In this document: one piece after another, positions 26,327 through 34,061 of the stretch | How positions within the stretch are numbered: the stretch's first letter is position 1 | How the letters are laid out: every line of letters starts with the position of its first letter | Assembly (NCBI GenBank): GCA_002439755.1 | Contig: DJPH01000023.1 | Location: 1 to 48,869 of the forward strand | Direction of reading: 5' to 3' | Length of the DNA stretch: 48,869 nucleotides | Source of the DNA: Prevotellaceae bacterium UBA6417 | GTDB taxonomy: Bacteria > Bacteroidota > Bacteroidia > Bacteroidales > Bacteroidaceae | The notes under the pieces: model-generated | The model's input: only the letters and a program-made list of their open reading frames with translations | Told to the model about the DNA's origin: nothing | Database searches by the model: none | Position numbers and translations under genes: made by a program

Positions 26327-26391
26327 AAGAGAACACAGCAAAAAACAGCGAAAAAACCTTCGAAAAAAGCGGCTAATCGACAAATAAACAT

Positions 26392-26399
26392 TATCTTTG
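26392..26399 (+). promoter_or_regulatory. Promoter -7 element for the GH97 gene
   Basis: TATCTTTG matches TAnnTTTG and lies about 80 bp before the ATG at 26481. It shows that an open-frame extension back to 26397 is not translated. Confidence 0.5.
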
Positions 26400-26480
26400 C
26401 CACTCACAAACAGGCACAAGCCTGTCGCAGCCCCAAGGCAACCGACAAGAAAACATCAATACATATATAAAAAGACCCAA

Positions 26481-28463
26481 ATGAACAAAATCATTCCCGC
26501 AATGGCAATAGGCCTCCTATTAGCCACGCCCGCAATGGCAAAATCCTATCGTCTGGCCTCGCCCGACGGCAAACTCGTGGCCACCATCGACGATTCGAAA
26601 GGCATCACCTATGCAGTCAGCTACGACGGACAGCAGCTCATCACCCCGTCACCCATATCCATGACCATCAACGATGCCAAAGACATCACCATAGGCACCC
26701 GCGTGAAAGCAGGCAAAATTCAGTCACACAAAGGCCTCATCAAAGCCATAGCCTACAAAAAGAGCCAGGTGGAAGACAACTACAATACCCTGACATTCCA
26801 ACTCAACGATAAGTTCAGCCTCGTGTTCCGTGCCTATGACGAAGGCATCGCCTATCGCTTTGTGGCAGCAAGGAAAAAAGACTTCATCGTGCAGAGCGAG
26901 CAAGCCTCCTACAACTTTGCCAAAGACTGGAAAACCTACCTCCCCTATGCCAACGCATCGGGAACCATAGAGCAACAGTTCCGCAACTCGGGGGAAAACA
27001 CCTACACACATACCGAACTGTCGAAGGCAAACCCTGAGAAAATAGCCTTCACCCCCATCATAGTAGAGGCCGACAAAGGCGTGAAAATAGTCATCGCCGA
27101 AGCAGACCTCGAAAACTATCCCGGCATGTACCTGCTCAACAACGGCGGCAGCAAGCTCAAGGGAGTATTGGTGCCCTACCCCAAGAAGATTATACAGGGC
27201 GGCCACAACAACCTGGAATATCTCGTTGAAAGCCACGAGACCTTCCTGGCCAAAGCCAAGGCATCGCAGGCCTTCCCCTGGCGCATCATCAGTGTGTCTG
27301 CCAACGACAAAGACCTGCTAAACAACGACATGGTATACCGCCTTGCCTCACCTTCGCGCGTCAGCGATGTACACTGGATAAAGCCCGGTAAGGTAGCCTG
27401 GGACTGGTGGAATGACTGGGGACTCTATAACGTGCCCTTCAAAGCAGGCATCAACACCGCAACCTACAAATACTACATCGACTTTGCCTCCAAACAAGGC
27501 ATAGAATATGTCATCCTCGACGAGGGATGGGCCGTCAACCGCAAAGCCGACCTCATGCAGATAATACCAGAAATCGACCTCCCCGAAATCGTCAACTACG
27601 CCAAGACAAAAAACGTAGGCATCATCCTGTGGGCAGGCTTCTGTGCCTTCGACAAGGATATGGAGAAAGTCTGCAAACACTACTCCGAGATGGGAGTCAA
27701 AGGCTTCAAGGTTGACTTCATCAACCGCGACGACCAGCTGGCCGTAGACTTCGTATACCGCGCAGCCGCCACAGCAGCCAAGTACAACCTGCTCATCGAC
27801 TTCCACGGTGTGTACAAACCCACCGGCCTAAACCGCACATATCCCAACGTGATCAACTTCGAAGGAGTGGCAGGTCTGGAACAGAACAAGTGGAGTTCCA
27901 TGGAGAGATACGACCAGGTAAACTATGATGTCGTACTGCCGTTTGCCAGAATGTTTGCCGGACAAATGGACTACACACAGGGCGCTATGCTTAACGGCAC
28001 AAAGCAAACCTACCGCGCTTCAAACACAGAACCCATGAGTCAGGGCACCCGAACCCGCCAGTTGGCACAATACGCCATCTTCTTCTCACCCCTCAACATG
28101 CTTTGCGACTCACCCACCCACTACGAAGAAAACCCCGAGTGCACAGAATTCATAGCCAAATTTCCCGTGGTATGGGACGAGACAATCCCGCTCGAATCAA
28201 AGATAGGTGAGTACGTAGCAGTGGCTCGACGCAGCGGCACCAAATGGTATGTTGGGGCAATAAACAACTGGAAAGCCATGGACATGACACTCGACCTAAG
28301 CCCGCTCAAGATAGCAGGACGTGCGGCACAAGTGGTAAGCGACGGCCCGAATGCAGCCAAAATAGCTGCAGACCATCTGCACCAACGCATAGTGATTCCG
28401 GCCGACGGCAAGGTGAAAATACACCTCGCACCCGGCGGAGGCTACGTGCTGCAGACACTCTAA
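26481..28463 (+). CDS. Secreted GH97 glycosidase, retaining alpha-galactosidase type
   Basis: A 660-aa enzyme starting at MNKIIPAM with a signal peptide ending MAK. GH97 proteins have an N-terminal beta-sandwich (residues ~20-280), a catalytic TIM barrel (from AWDWWNDWGLYN) and a C-terminal all-beta domain. The subgroup can be guessed: GFKVDFINRDD carries Asp412 in the position of the nucleophile of the retaining group, and NFEGVAGLEQNKW gives Glu461 as probable acid/base, whereas the inverting alpha-glucosidase group (SusB) uses glutamate bases. Length also fits the ~660-aa BT1871-like alpha-galactosidases rather than the ~740-aa SusB. It probably releases alpha-galactose in the periplasm. 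No SusCD or regulator is adjacent. Confidence 0.88.
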   Translation: MNKIIPAMAIGLLLATPAMAKSYRLASPDGKLVATIDDSKGITYAVSYDGQQLITPSPISMTINDAKDITIGTRVKAGKIQSHKGLIKAIAYKKSQVEDNYNTLTFQLNDKFSLVFRAYDEGIAYRFVAARKKDFIVQSEQASYNFAKDWKTYLPYANASGTIEQQFRNSGENTYTHTELSKANPEKIAFTPIIVEADKGVKIVIAEADLENYPGMYLLNNGGSKLKGVLVPYPKKIIQGGHNNLEYLVESHETFLAKAKASQAFPWRIISVSANDKDLLNNDMVYRLASPSRVSDVHWIKPGKVAWDWWNDWGLYNVPFKAGINTATYKYYIDFASKQGIEYVILDEGWAVNRKADLMQIIPEIDLPEIVNYAKTKNVGIILWAGFCAFDKDMEKVCKHYSEMGVKGFKVDFINRDDQLAVDFVYRAAATAAKYNLLIDFHGVYKPTGLNRTYPNVINFEGVAGLEQNKWSSMERYDQVNYDVVLPFARMFAGQMDYTQGAMLNGTKQTYRASNTEPMSQGTRTRQLAQYAIFFSPLNMLCDSPTHYEENPECTEFIAKFPVVWDETIPLESKIGEYVAVARRSGTKWYVGAINNWKAMDMTLDLSPLKIAGRAAQVVSDGPNAAKIAADHLHQRIVIPADGKVKIHLAPGGGYVLQTL

Positions 28464-28488
28464 AAAAGGCACAACAAAACAATCTTTC

Positions 28489-28522
28489 AATAGGGAGTGC
28501 CGCACCGCGGTGCTCCCTTATT
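28489..28522 (+). terminator. Hairpin after the GH97 gene, probable terminator
   Basis: GGGAG (28493-28497) pairs with CTCCC (28513-28517) and an inner CACC/GGTG stem lies between them, with a five-base bulge on the 5' side. Flanking AATA/TATT extends the stem. Only a weak T tract follows. Confidence 0.5.
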
Positions 28523-28614
28523 CCATTCACAGCATACAATCACCTGTCATACACCCCGCACAACCACATTTCAGACTAATAGACTCACAAAAAGACAAAA
28601 AACAAGCGTTTCAC

Positions 28615-28645
28615 TTTGAATTTCGCTTCGTTTACATTAACTTTG
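28615..28645 (+). promoter_or_regulatory. Promoter for the psd-pssA operon
   Basis: TTTG (28615-28618) and TAACTTTG (28638-28645) are separated by 19 nt, one of the best matches to the Bacteroidota promoter pattern in this window. The start codon is 26 bp downstream. Confidence 0.78.
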
Positions 28646-28670
28646 CCAAAAATACAGGCAGAAAGCCCTC

Positions 28671-29375
28671 ATGAGTCCGCTCAACAAGATAAAGAACATA
28701 CGAAAAATCAAGAAAATCCGCTTGCACCACGAGGGGACAAGCACACTCATAGGCGGATTTGTCATACTCCTGTTGCTCAATGCCGCCATCTACAGCCTGT
28801 TTGACAGCAAGATTCCATTCTTCTGCATACTGGCAGCATCACTCATAGTCTACGGAATCATGGTCAACTTCTTCCGCTGCCCCATCCGCATCTACGGAGG
28901 AGACACAAAAAACATCGTCGTAGCTCCGGCCGACGGCAAAGTGGTGGTCATCGAAGAAGTGGACGAAAACGAATACTTCGGCGACAGACGACTGATGATA
29001 TCCATCTTCATGTCACTCGTCAACGTACATGCCAACTGGTTTCCCGTTGACGGATTCGTCAAAAAAGTAAAGCACGAAAACGGCAACTATCACAAAGCCT
29101 ACCTGCCCAAAGCCAGCACGGAAAACGAACGCTCCATGGTGGTCATAGCCACTCCCAAGCATGGCGACATACTCGTACGCCAGATAGCAGGAGCAGTGGC
29201 ACGCCGCATCGTCACCTATGCCCGCGAAAACGAAGAATGCTACATCGACGAACATCTGGGCTTCATCAAGTTCGGCTCACGCGTAGATGTATACTTACCC
29301 CCGGGCACGGAAATATGCGTCAAAATGGGACAATCCACAGTAGGCAACAACACAGTCATAGCAAAACTCAAATAA
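28671..29375 (+). CDS. psd: Phosphatidylserine decarboxylase family protein
   Basis: A 234-aa short-type phosphatidylserine decarboxylase that makes phosphatidylethanolamine at the inner membrane. Two membrane segments (residues ~25-68) precede the catalytic part. APADGK is at 85-90, VNVHANWFPVDG at 118-128 carries the conserved His, and GFIKFGSRVDVYLP ends with Gly202-Ser203, where autocleavage generates the pyruvoyl group. The stop codon abuts the pssA start codon, so the two enzymes of the PE pathway are made from one mRNA, decarboxylase first. Confidence 0.93.
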   Translation: MSPLNKIKNIRKIKKIRLHHEGTSTLIGGFVILLLLNAAIYSLFDSKIPFFCILAASLIVYGIMVNFFRCPIRIYGGDTKNIVVAPADGKVVVIEEVDENEYFGDRRLMISIFMSLVNVHANWFPVDGFVKKVKHENGNYHKAYLPKASTENERSMVVIATPKHGDILVRQIAGAVARRIVTYARENEECYIDEHLGFIKFGSRVDVYLPPGTEICVKMGQSTVGNNTVIAKLK

Positions 29376-30092
29376 ATGCCTTCATTCATAGCCCGCAACA
29401 TACCCAACACGCTGACCTGCTGCAACCTCATCTCAGGTATCATAGCCACAAAACTCGCATTCGAATGCAACACAGAGTGGGCCATGGCCTTTATTATAAT
29501 AGGTGCGGTATTCGACTTTTTCGACGGCTTCTCGGCACGACTGCTGCACGTATCATCACCCATCGGCAAAGAGCTCGACTCACTGGCCGACGTCACAACA
29601 TTCGGAGTTGCACCATCGGCCATCGTCTTCTCCTTGCTGTCGGCCTACAGTCCCGACATACCTCTGCTGCCCTATACGGCATTTCTCATAGCAGCATTCT
29701 CTGCATTGCGGCTGGCCAAATTCAACCTTGACACACGTCAGACCACCTCATTCATAGGGCTCCCCACACCGGCCAACGCACTTCTGTGGGGTGCCATAGC
29801 CATAGAATGCACACAAACCTACAGCACCCGGCAGCCACTCCTGGCAGGCATCATCACAGGAGCCGTGGCAGTGACATGCGGACTGCTGGTGGCCGAAATA
29901 CCCATGTTTGCACTCAAATTCAAAAACTTCAGGCTGAAAGACAACGCGCTGCGCTACTTCTTCATCGTTACATCACTGGCTCTTATACTCATATTCCACA
30001 TCCTCGGAATCGCACTCACCATAGTATGGTATATCATCCTCTCCATTCTCACACAAAGAAACAGCAAGAATGGCACGCCATTTGCACCATAA
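29376..30092 (+). CDS. pssA: CDP-diacylglycerol--serine O-phosphatidyltransferase
   Basis: A 238-aa integral membrane enzyme of the CDP-alcohol phosphatidyltransferase family that makes phosphatidylserine, the substrate of the decarboxylase encoded just upstream. The signature is complete: Asp50-Gly51, Ala54-Arg55, Gly64, Asp68 and Asp72, giving D-G-x2-A-R-x8-G-x3-D-x3-D. About seven membrane segments are visible. The start codon directly follows the psd stop codon. Confidence 0.95.
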   Translation: MPSFIARNIPNTLTCCNLISGIIATKLAFECNTEWAMAFIIIGAVFDFFDGFSARLLHVSSPIGKELDSLADVTTFGVAPSAIVFSLLSAYSPDIPLLPYTAFLIAAFSALRLAKFNLDTRQTTSFIGLPTPANALLWGAIAIECTQTYSTRQPLLAGIITGAVAVTCGLLVAEIPMFALKFKNFRLKDNALRYFFIVTSLALILIFHILGIALTIVWYIILSILTQRNSKNGTPFAP

Positions 30093-30115
30093 GCATTAAA
30101 CAACATCAATAGCAC

Positions 30116-30334
30116 ATGGGTCTATTCGGAGCTATCATCGTCGGTTTCATCGCCTACTTCCTGTATAAACGCATACGGGCCATATATAACGTACTGTTCA
30201 ACAGCACACCGGACAACCGCAGACAAACACAAAACAACCGGCAACCACAACAGCCCAAACAGGAAAACAACAACCGCATCATACACGACGACGAAGGCGA
30301 ATATGTAGACTACGAAGAAATAAAAGACAAATAA
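30116..30334 (+). CDS. DUF4834 family small membrane protein
   Basis: A 72-aa protein with one N-terminal membrane segment (MGLFGAIIVGFIAYFLYKRI), a Gln/Asn/Pro-rich linker and an acidic tail ending DDEGEYVDYEEIKDK. This is the DUF4834 pattern, a Bacteroidota-specific family with no known function. It follows pssA by 23 bp and probably shares its mRNA. Confidence 0.85.
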   Translation: MGLFGAIIVGFIAYFLYKRIRAIYNVLFNSTPDNRRQTQNNRQPQQPKQENNNRIIHDDEGEYVDYEEIKDK

Positions 30335-30366
30335 CAGGACTTTCACTGTTAAAGAAAGCCTAAAGC

Positions 30367-30397
30367 TTTGTAGTATCAGAAAAAAGTTGTTCCTTTG
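30367..30397 (+). promoter_or_regulatory. Promoter for rplS
   Basis: TTTG (30367-30370) and TTCCTTTG (30390-30397, one mismatch to TAnnTTTG) are 19 nt apart. The transcript would begin near 30404, leaving an ~80-nt structured leader before the ATG. Confidence 0.6.
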
Positions 30398-30430
30398 CAC
30401 TGCTTTTCGCGTAATCGCTGGCAGGATGCA

Positions 30431-30475
30431 GAGTTCCCTGTTATGTTGCGCGGAACTGACAACATAACAAAACTC
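30431..30475 (+). promoter_or_regulatory. Structured rplS leader with mutually overlapping pairings
   Basis: A perfect 10-bp stem (TGTTATGTTG 30439-30448 with CAACATAACA 30460-30469) encloses an 11-nt loop. The loop sequence GGAACT (30452-30457) is the exact complement of AGTTCC (30432-30437) just 5' of the stem, giving a possible pseudoknot. The same 5' bases GAGTT (30431-30435) can instead pair with AACTC (30471-30475) to extend the stem. The structure ends 9 nt before the start codon. Such competing pairings are typical of ribosomal-protein autoregulatory leaders; binding by L19 is inference. Confidence 0.65.
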
Positions 30476-30484
30476 CACAAGTAA

Positions 30485-30853
30485 ATGGAAGACTTCATTA
30501 AAGTAGCTGAACAAGCATTCAACACCAAGAAAGAGTATCCCGCATTCAAGTCGGGCGACACCATCAGCGTAGCCTACAAAATCGTTGAAGGCAACAAGGA
30601 ACGTATTCAGGTATTCCGCGGCGTAGTCATCAAAATATCCGGCCACGAAGACCAGAAACGCTTCACCGTACGCAAAATGTCAGGCACAGTAGGGGTAGAA
30701 CGTATCTTCCCTATCAACTCACCAAGCATCGACAGCATCAAGATTGAGAAATATGGCAAGGTGCGTCGTGCCAAACTATACTACCTGCGCGCACTCACCG
30801 GCAAGAAAGCCCGTATAAAAGAAAGACGCGTAACCTTCAAGACAGAAGCCTAA
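30485..30853 (+). CDS. rplS: 50S ribosomal protein L19
   Basis: A 122-aa bL19 protein of normal length. Typical stretches are FKSGDTISVAYKIVEGNKERIQVFRGVVI, FTVRKMSGTVGVERIFPINSPSIDSIKI and the C-terminal RRAKLYYLRALTGKKARIKE, which contacts the 30S/50S interface. It is a single gene with its own promoter, structured leader and strong terminator, not part of the rpsP-rimM-trmD-rplS operon found in many other bacteria. Confidence 0.97.
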   Translation: MEDFIKVAEQAFNTKKEYPAFKSGDTISVAYKIVEGNKERIQVFRGVVIKISGHEDQKRFTVRKMSGTVGVERIFPINSPSIDSIKIEKYGKVRRAKLYYLRALTGKKARIKERRVTFKTEA

Positions 30854-30872
30854 AAACAAACAATACAGCCAT

Positions 30873-30926
30873 CAGGTCAGGGCAGCATCACCGCCAAGCA
30901 CGGCAATGCTGCCCTGACCTGTTTTA
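30873..30926 (+). terminator. Strong intrinsic terminator of rplS
   Basis: A perfect 16-bp GC-rich stem (30873-30888 with 30906-30921) with a 17-nt loop is followed directly by TTTT. Confidence 0.92.
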
Positions 30927-30990
30927 TATCCCCGACTCAAAAAACCAATGCCGAAGTTTCCGAAAACACCGAAAAAAGCAAGAGAAAAGC

Positions 30991-31021
30991 TTGTATCTGC
31001 AAGCAAATTCTATTAACTTTG
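30991..31021 (+). promoter_or_regulatory. Promoter for the VTC/DUF4956/DUF2490 operon
   Basis: TTGT (30991-30994, imperfect -33) and TAACTTTG (31014-31021) are 19 nt apart. Transcription would start near 31028, which excludes translation from the TTG at 31026. Confidence 0.6.
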
Positions 31022-31094
31022 GCCTTTGAATATTACAAGGACATTACAAAACACTACAGCCATCGAAAACACTGACGACATATTGCTCCGGACA

Positions 31095-31826
31095 ATGCAA
31101 CAGATGCCGGCCATCCAACTGGAACAAATGGGGAAGATAAAACTCATGAACCGTACTGACACAAAGTTCCTTACCAACAAGGAAGGGCTGATGAAAGTAT
31201 TGGAACTGGCAAGAGATGACTACTTCGTGCAGGAAATAAAAGGCAAACGCATCGCACGTTATCGCACCACATATTGGGACACCGATGACCACGACTTCTA
31301 CGTAATGCACCACAACGGGCATAAGCCACGATTGAAAGTCCGCGTCAGAACCTACGAAGACTCACAGGGACTCACCTACCTTGAAATAAAGCGCAAGGAC
31401 AACCATGGCAAAACAAAAAAGAGAAGAACCGAAGTAAAATCACAGACAGAAGTCATAGAAAGCGGAGGTGACACCTACCTGCTCGAACAAACAGGCATAC
31501 ACATCGACACTCTGCACCCATGTCTGCAAAACTACTTCAAACGCATAACCCTCGTCAACAAAGGGAAAACAGAACGACTCACCATAGACTACGACATACA
31601 ATATACCAACTTCGAAACCCACAAGACTGCAGATTCCGGCAACCTTGTCATAATAGAACTGAAACGAGACGGCCTCGTTTTCTCTCCCATCAAAGAGATT
31701 CTCACGGAACTGCGCATACGTCCGCACGGCTACAGCAAATACATCTTCGGGTCGTTCCTCACCAATGACAACCTGAAGAGCAACCTTATCAAGCCCAAAT
31801 ACGCAGAAATAAAAAAACTATTATAG
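31095..31826 (+). CDS. VTC domain protein, probable polyphosphate polymerase
   Basis: A 243-aa protein of the VTC/CYTH tunnel fold. Eukaryotic Vtc4 makes polyphosphate from ATP with basic residues lining the tunnel. The expected features are present: MNRTDTKF near residue 18, YRTTYWDTDD, RLKVRVRTYED, YLEIKRKD, VIIELKRDG and HGYSKYI. I start at ATG 31095 because the promoter overlaps the longer frame's TTG; the ATG at 31104 is an alternative. There is no membrane segment, so the enzyme is probably cytoplasmic and may work with the DUF4956 membrane protein encoded 21 bp downstream. Substrate and product are inferred from the family. Confidence 0.85.
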   Translation: MQQMPAIQLEQMGKIKLMNRTDTKFLTNKEGLMKVLELARDDYFVQEIKGKRIARYRTTYWDTDDHDFYVMHHNGHKPRLKVRVRTYEDSQGLTYLEIKRKDNHGKTKKRRTEVKSQTEVIESGGDTYLLEQTGIHIDTLHPCLQNYFKRITLVNKGKTERLTIDYDIQYTNFETHKTADSGNLVIIELKRDGLVFSPIKEILTELRIRPHGYSKYIFGSFLTNDNLKSNLIKPKYAEIKKLL

Positions 31827-31847
31827 AACCATTTATACCATCATACA

Positions 31848-32534
31848 ATGTTAGGACTGTCAACAACGTTATTGCTTAGCGCAACCACCTTCATGGGATT
31901 AGACCTGATCAACATCCCCGGACTGATTGAAATGATTACCCGCTTCCTGCTCAACCTGGTAGTAGTATGGATTATCGCACACTTCTTCTACTATCCTAAA
32001 AGCCAACGGCGTGACTACTATTTCACCTTCATGTTAATCTCCGTGAGCATCTTTATGCTGATATACCTGATGGATGGTTCAAAGATGAAGATAGGTGCCG
32101 CCCTCGGTCTCTTTGCCGTATTCGGCATCCTACGCTACCGCACAGAATCAGTGCCCATCCGCGAAATGACATATCTGTTTTTCCTGGTGGCACTGTCAGT
32201 AGTCAACGGCATGGCAGCCAAGCTGAGCCTGGTAGAACTACTCGTAGCCAACCTCATCTTCATCATATCAGTAGCAGCGTGTGAAAGCAATCTGCTGGCC
32301 AAACACGTCTCGTGCAAGTTTGTCAAATACGACAACATCAAACTCATAGTACCCGAAAGACGCGAAGAACTGATTGCAGACCTCGAAAAGCGATTGGGAC
32401 TTAAAGTCATCAAAGTGGAAATAGGTTCCATCGATTTCCTGCGCGATGCAGCACTCATCAAGGTTTTCTACAAAGGAACATTAGACTCAAACACAGCAGA
32501 AAGCGTTATCAAAATGCCAAAAAATTATGAATAA
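31848..32534 (+). CDS. DUF4956 membrane protein
   Basis: A 228-aa protein with about four or five membrane segments in residues 1-150 and a soluble C-terminal domain of about 75 residues. The stretch KIGAALGLFAVFGILRYRTESVPIREMTYLF is the family hallmark. The soluble end (KLIVPERREELIADLEKRLGLKVIKVEIGSIDFLRDAALIKVFY) has the beta-alpha-beta pattern of a small ACT/ferredoxin-like regulatory domain, which is my reading only. DUF4956 genes recur beside VTC-domain genes in bacteria, so a channel or anchoring role with the polymerase is plausible. It overlaps the next gene by 8 nt. Confidence 0.85.
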   Translation: MLGLSTTLLLSATTFMGLDLINIPGLIEMITRFLLNLVVVWIIAHFFYYPKSQRRDYYFTFMLISVSIFMLIYLMDGSKMKIGAALGLFAVFGILRYRTESVPIREMTYLFFLVALSVVNGMAAKLSLVELLVANLIFIISVAACESNLLAKHVSCKFVKYDNIKLIVPERREELIADLEKRLGLKVIKVEIGSIDFLRDAALIKVFYKGTLDSNTAESVIKMPKNYE

Positions 32535-33405
32535 GAAAAGTTTACTACTCGGCTTAATCATTGCAGCAAGCCACTTCACCCCCACACATGCCGATGACTT
32601 CGGCCTATGGACGGATGCAAGCATCGCACAGAAAATAGGTTATACAGGCCTCAGTGCAGATGTCAGCCTCGGCTTCCGCGCCAACAACAATTGGAACAAC
32701 GTTGAGCGTTGGAACCTTGGAGTGGGTCTCAGCTACGACATCTGTCCGTTTCTGGAAACAGGCATCGGCTATGATTTCATTTATGCCTACAACCCTTCCG
32801 AACAGAAAGCCAACTACAACAGCAGCAACGTATGGCGCGGATACAATATAGAAAATGCTTTCTGGCGTGTCAAAAACAGATTTCACTTCGAGATGAAAGG
32901 CAAGGTTGACGTTGGACGCTTTAGCTTCTCCCTACGCGAACGCTATCAGCTCACCGGATACAATCACCGTTGGTTGCGCGAAGACAAGTACCGCTTTAAC
33001 GAAGGAACCAATCTTGACGGCACAAGCGACTATATCTATGAAGGTAAAAGCTACTTGCTGCGTGATGGCTATCCCCAAAGTGAAATGGAGCTCAAAGAAC
33101 ACAAGAACAAGCATTACCTGCGTTCACGGGTACAAGCAGAATACAACATTCCACGCATACCGCTCACACCTTACGTCTCATGGGAAATCAGCAACAACCT
33201 CTCCAACGGCTTCTCTTCTGACAAATATCGTTACAGCATAGGTACCGACTGGAAAATAACAAAAGGACAACACCTGTCCATCGGATATGTCTATAACGAC
33301 GGACAAGACGATGATGACGAAGGAGACCTTCACGCCATACAGGTGTCCTACAAGATAAAAGGGCTCTTCTGGAAAGATCCGACAAAAAAATCAAAGAAGA
33401 AATAG
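32527..33405 (+). CDS. DUF2490 family outer-membrane-type protein
   Basis: A 292-aa protein with a signal peptide (MNKKSLLLGLIIAASHFTPTHA). The mature part is a series of amphipathic beta strands with aromatic girdles (DFGLWTDASIAQKI, WNLGVGLSYDI, LETGIGYDFIYAY, RFSFSLRERYQLT, HLRSRVQAEYNI, RYSIGTDWKI, HLSIGYVYND), fitting DUF2490, a predicted outer-membrane barrel. It overlaps the DUF4956 gene by 8 nt, implying translational coupling, and is followed by a terminator. Its position with a polyphosphate polymerase and an inner-membrane protein suggests an envelope-spanning function, which is inference. Confidence 0.82.
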   Translation: MNKKSLLLGLIIAASHFTPTHADDFGLWTDASIAQKIGYTGLSADVSLGFRANNNWNNVERWNLGVGLSYDICPFLETGIGYDFIYAYNPSEQKANYNSSNVWRGYNIENAFWRVKNRFHFEMKGKVDVGRFSFSLRERYQLTGYNHRWLREDKYRFNEGTNLDGTSDYIYEGKSYLLRDGYPQSEMELKEHKNKHYLRSRVQAEYNIPRIPLTPYVSWEISNNLSNGFSSDKYRYSIGTDWKITKGQHLSIGYVYNDGQDDDDEGDLHAIQVSYKIKGLFWKDPTKKSKKK

Positions 33406-33417
33406 CCTTTCCACTCC

Positions 33418-33458
33418 AAAAAGCAGCAAAAACGTGAGCGTTTTGCTGCTTTTTCTTT
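33418..33458 (+). terminator. Intrinsic terminator of the VTC operon
   Basis: GCAGC (33423-33427) pairs with GCTGC (33445-33449), extended inward by A/T pairs and CG/CG around a TGAG loop and outward by A5/T5, followed by T-rich DNA. One A is bulged. Confidence 0.88.
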
Positions 33459-33510
33459 ATCCGTTAACAAAAGATAGACTTGAAAGACAGCCGCAACCGT
33501 CATTTATAAC

Positions 33511-33518
33511 TATCTTTG
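33511..33518 (+). promoter_or_regulatory. Promoter -7 element for the small/DUF4353 gene pair
   Basis: TATCTTTG matches TAnnTTTG, 81 bp before the start codon. No TTTG at the -33 distance. Confidence 0.5.
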
Positions 33519-33599
33519 CAAGCCTAATAAAAGGCTGACAAACAATCAACGGCAGACCGAACTGCCTACTCCAGTCTCAAATTACCAACAATAACAAAT

Positions 33600-34061
33600 A
33601 TGAAAAAGTTCGTACTTTCAACCCTAATGGCAGTAGCCCTTGTATCGTCTGCATCAGCACAGACATATAAGTTTCTCATACTGCAGAACCAAACCGGAAG
33701 CCAAACAGGCTTGCTTCTTCAAGGCCTAAAGCTGACATTCAGTGGCGACATCCTGACAGCATTGCAAGACGGAAAGCCAACAACATTCCCTATCTCGTCA
33801 CTACAAAAGATGTTCTTCAGCGCAACCGAGACAGGCATCAAGTCTATCGGAAATGACAATGCTGCCTTTTCGCTGGACGGCTCTACCTTGACAATTAACG
33901 CCCCAGCCGGTACTATCGCAAAAGTCTATGACACCAAAGGCCGCATGATTATGTCAACAAAAGTAACGACTGACGGCAAACCAGCCCTCATCAACACGCT
34001 TCAACCGGGCATATATGTAGTAAAAGCAGCACAAACATCCCTTAAATTCATCGTAAAATGA
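33600..34061 (+). CDS. Small secreted protein with a type IX sorting-domain-like C terminus
   Basis: A 153-aa protein of unknown function, built like the one at 8104-8580: signal peptide (MKKFVLSTLMAVALVSSASA), a ~60-residue module with LKLTFSGDILTAL and ISSLQKMFF, and a C-terminal domain containing VYDTKGRMIMSTKV and ending PGIYVVKAAQTSLKFIVK, the sorting-domain pattern. There is no room for other cargo. Its stop overlaps the start of the DUF4353-like gene by 4 nt, so the two are translationally coupled. It might act as a shared anchor or chaperone for the partner, but this is inference. Confidence 0.8.
   Translation: MKKFVLSTLMAVALVSSASAQTYKFLILQNQTGSQTGLLLQGLKLTFSGDILTALQDGKPTTFPISSLQKMFFSATETGIKSIGNDNAAFSLDGSTLTINAPAGTIAKVYDTKGRMIMSTKVTTDGKPALINTLQPGIYVVKAAQTSLKFIVK

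Noticed and set aside
26397..26480. N-terminal extension of the GH97 gene
   Set aside because: It begins inside the -7 element, and the downstream ATG at 26481 is followed at once by a signal peptide.
31026..31094. N-terminal extension of the VTC gene from TTG 31026
   Set aside because: The predicted transcription start falls at about this position, so the codon would not be within a usable leader.
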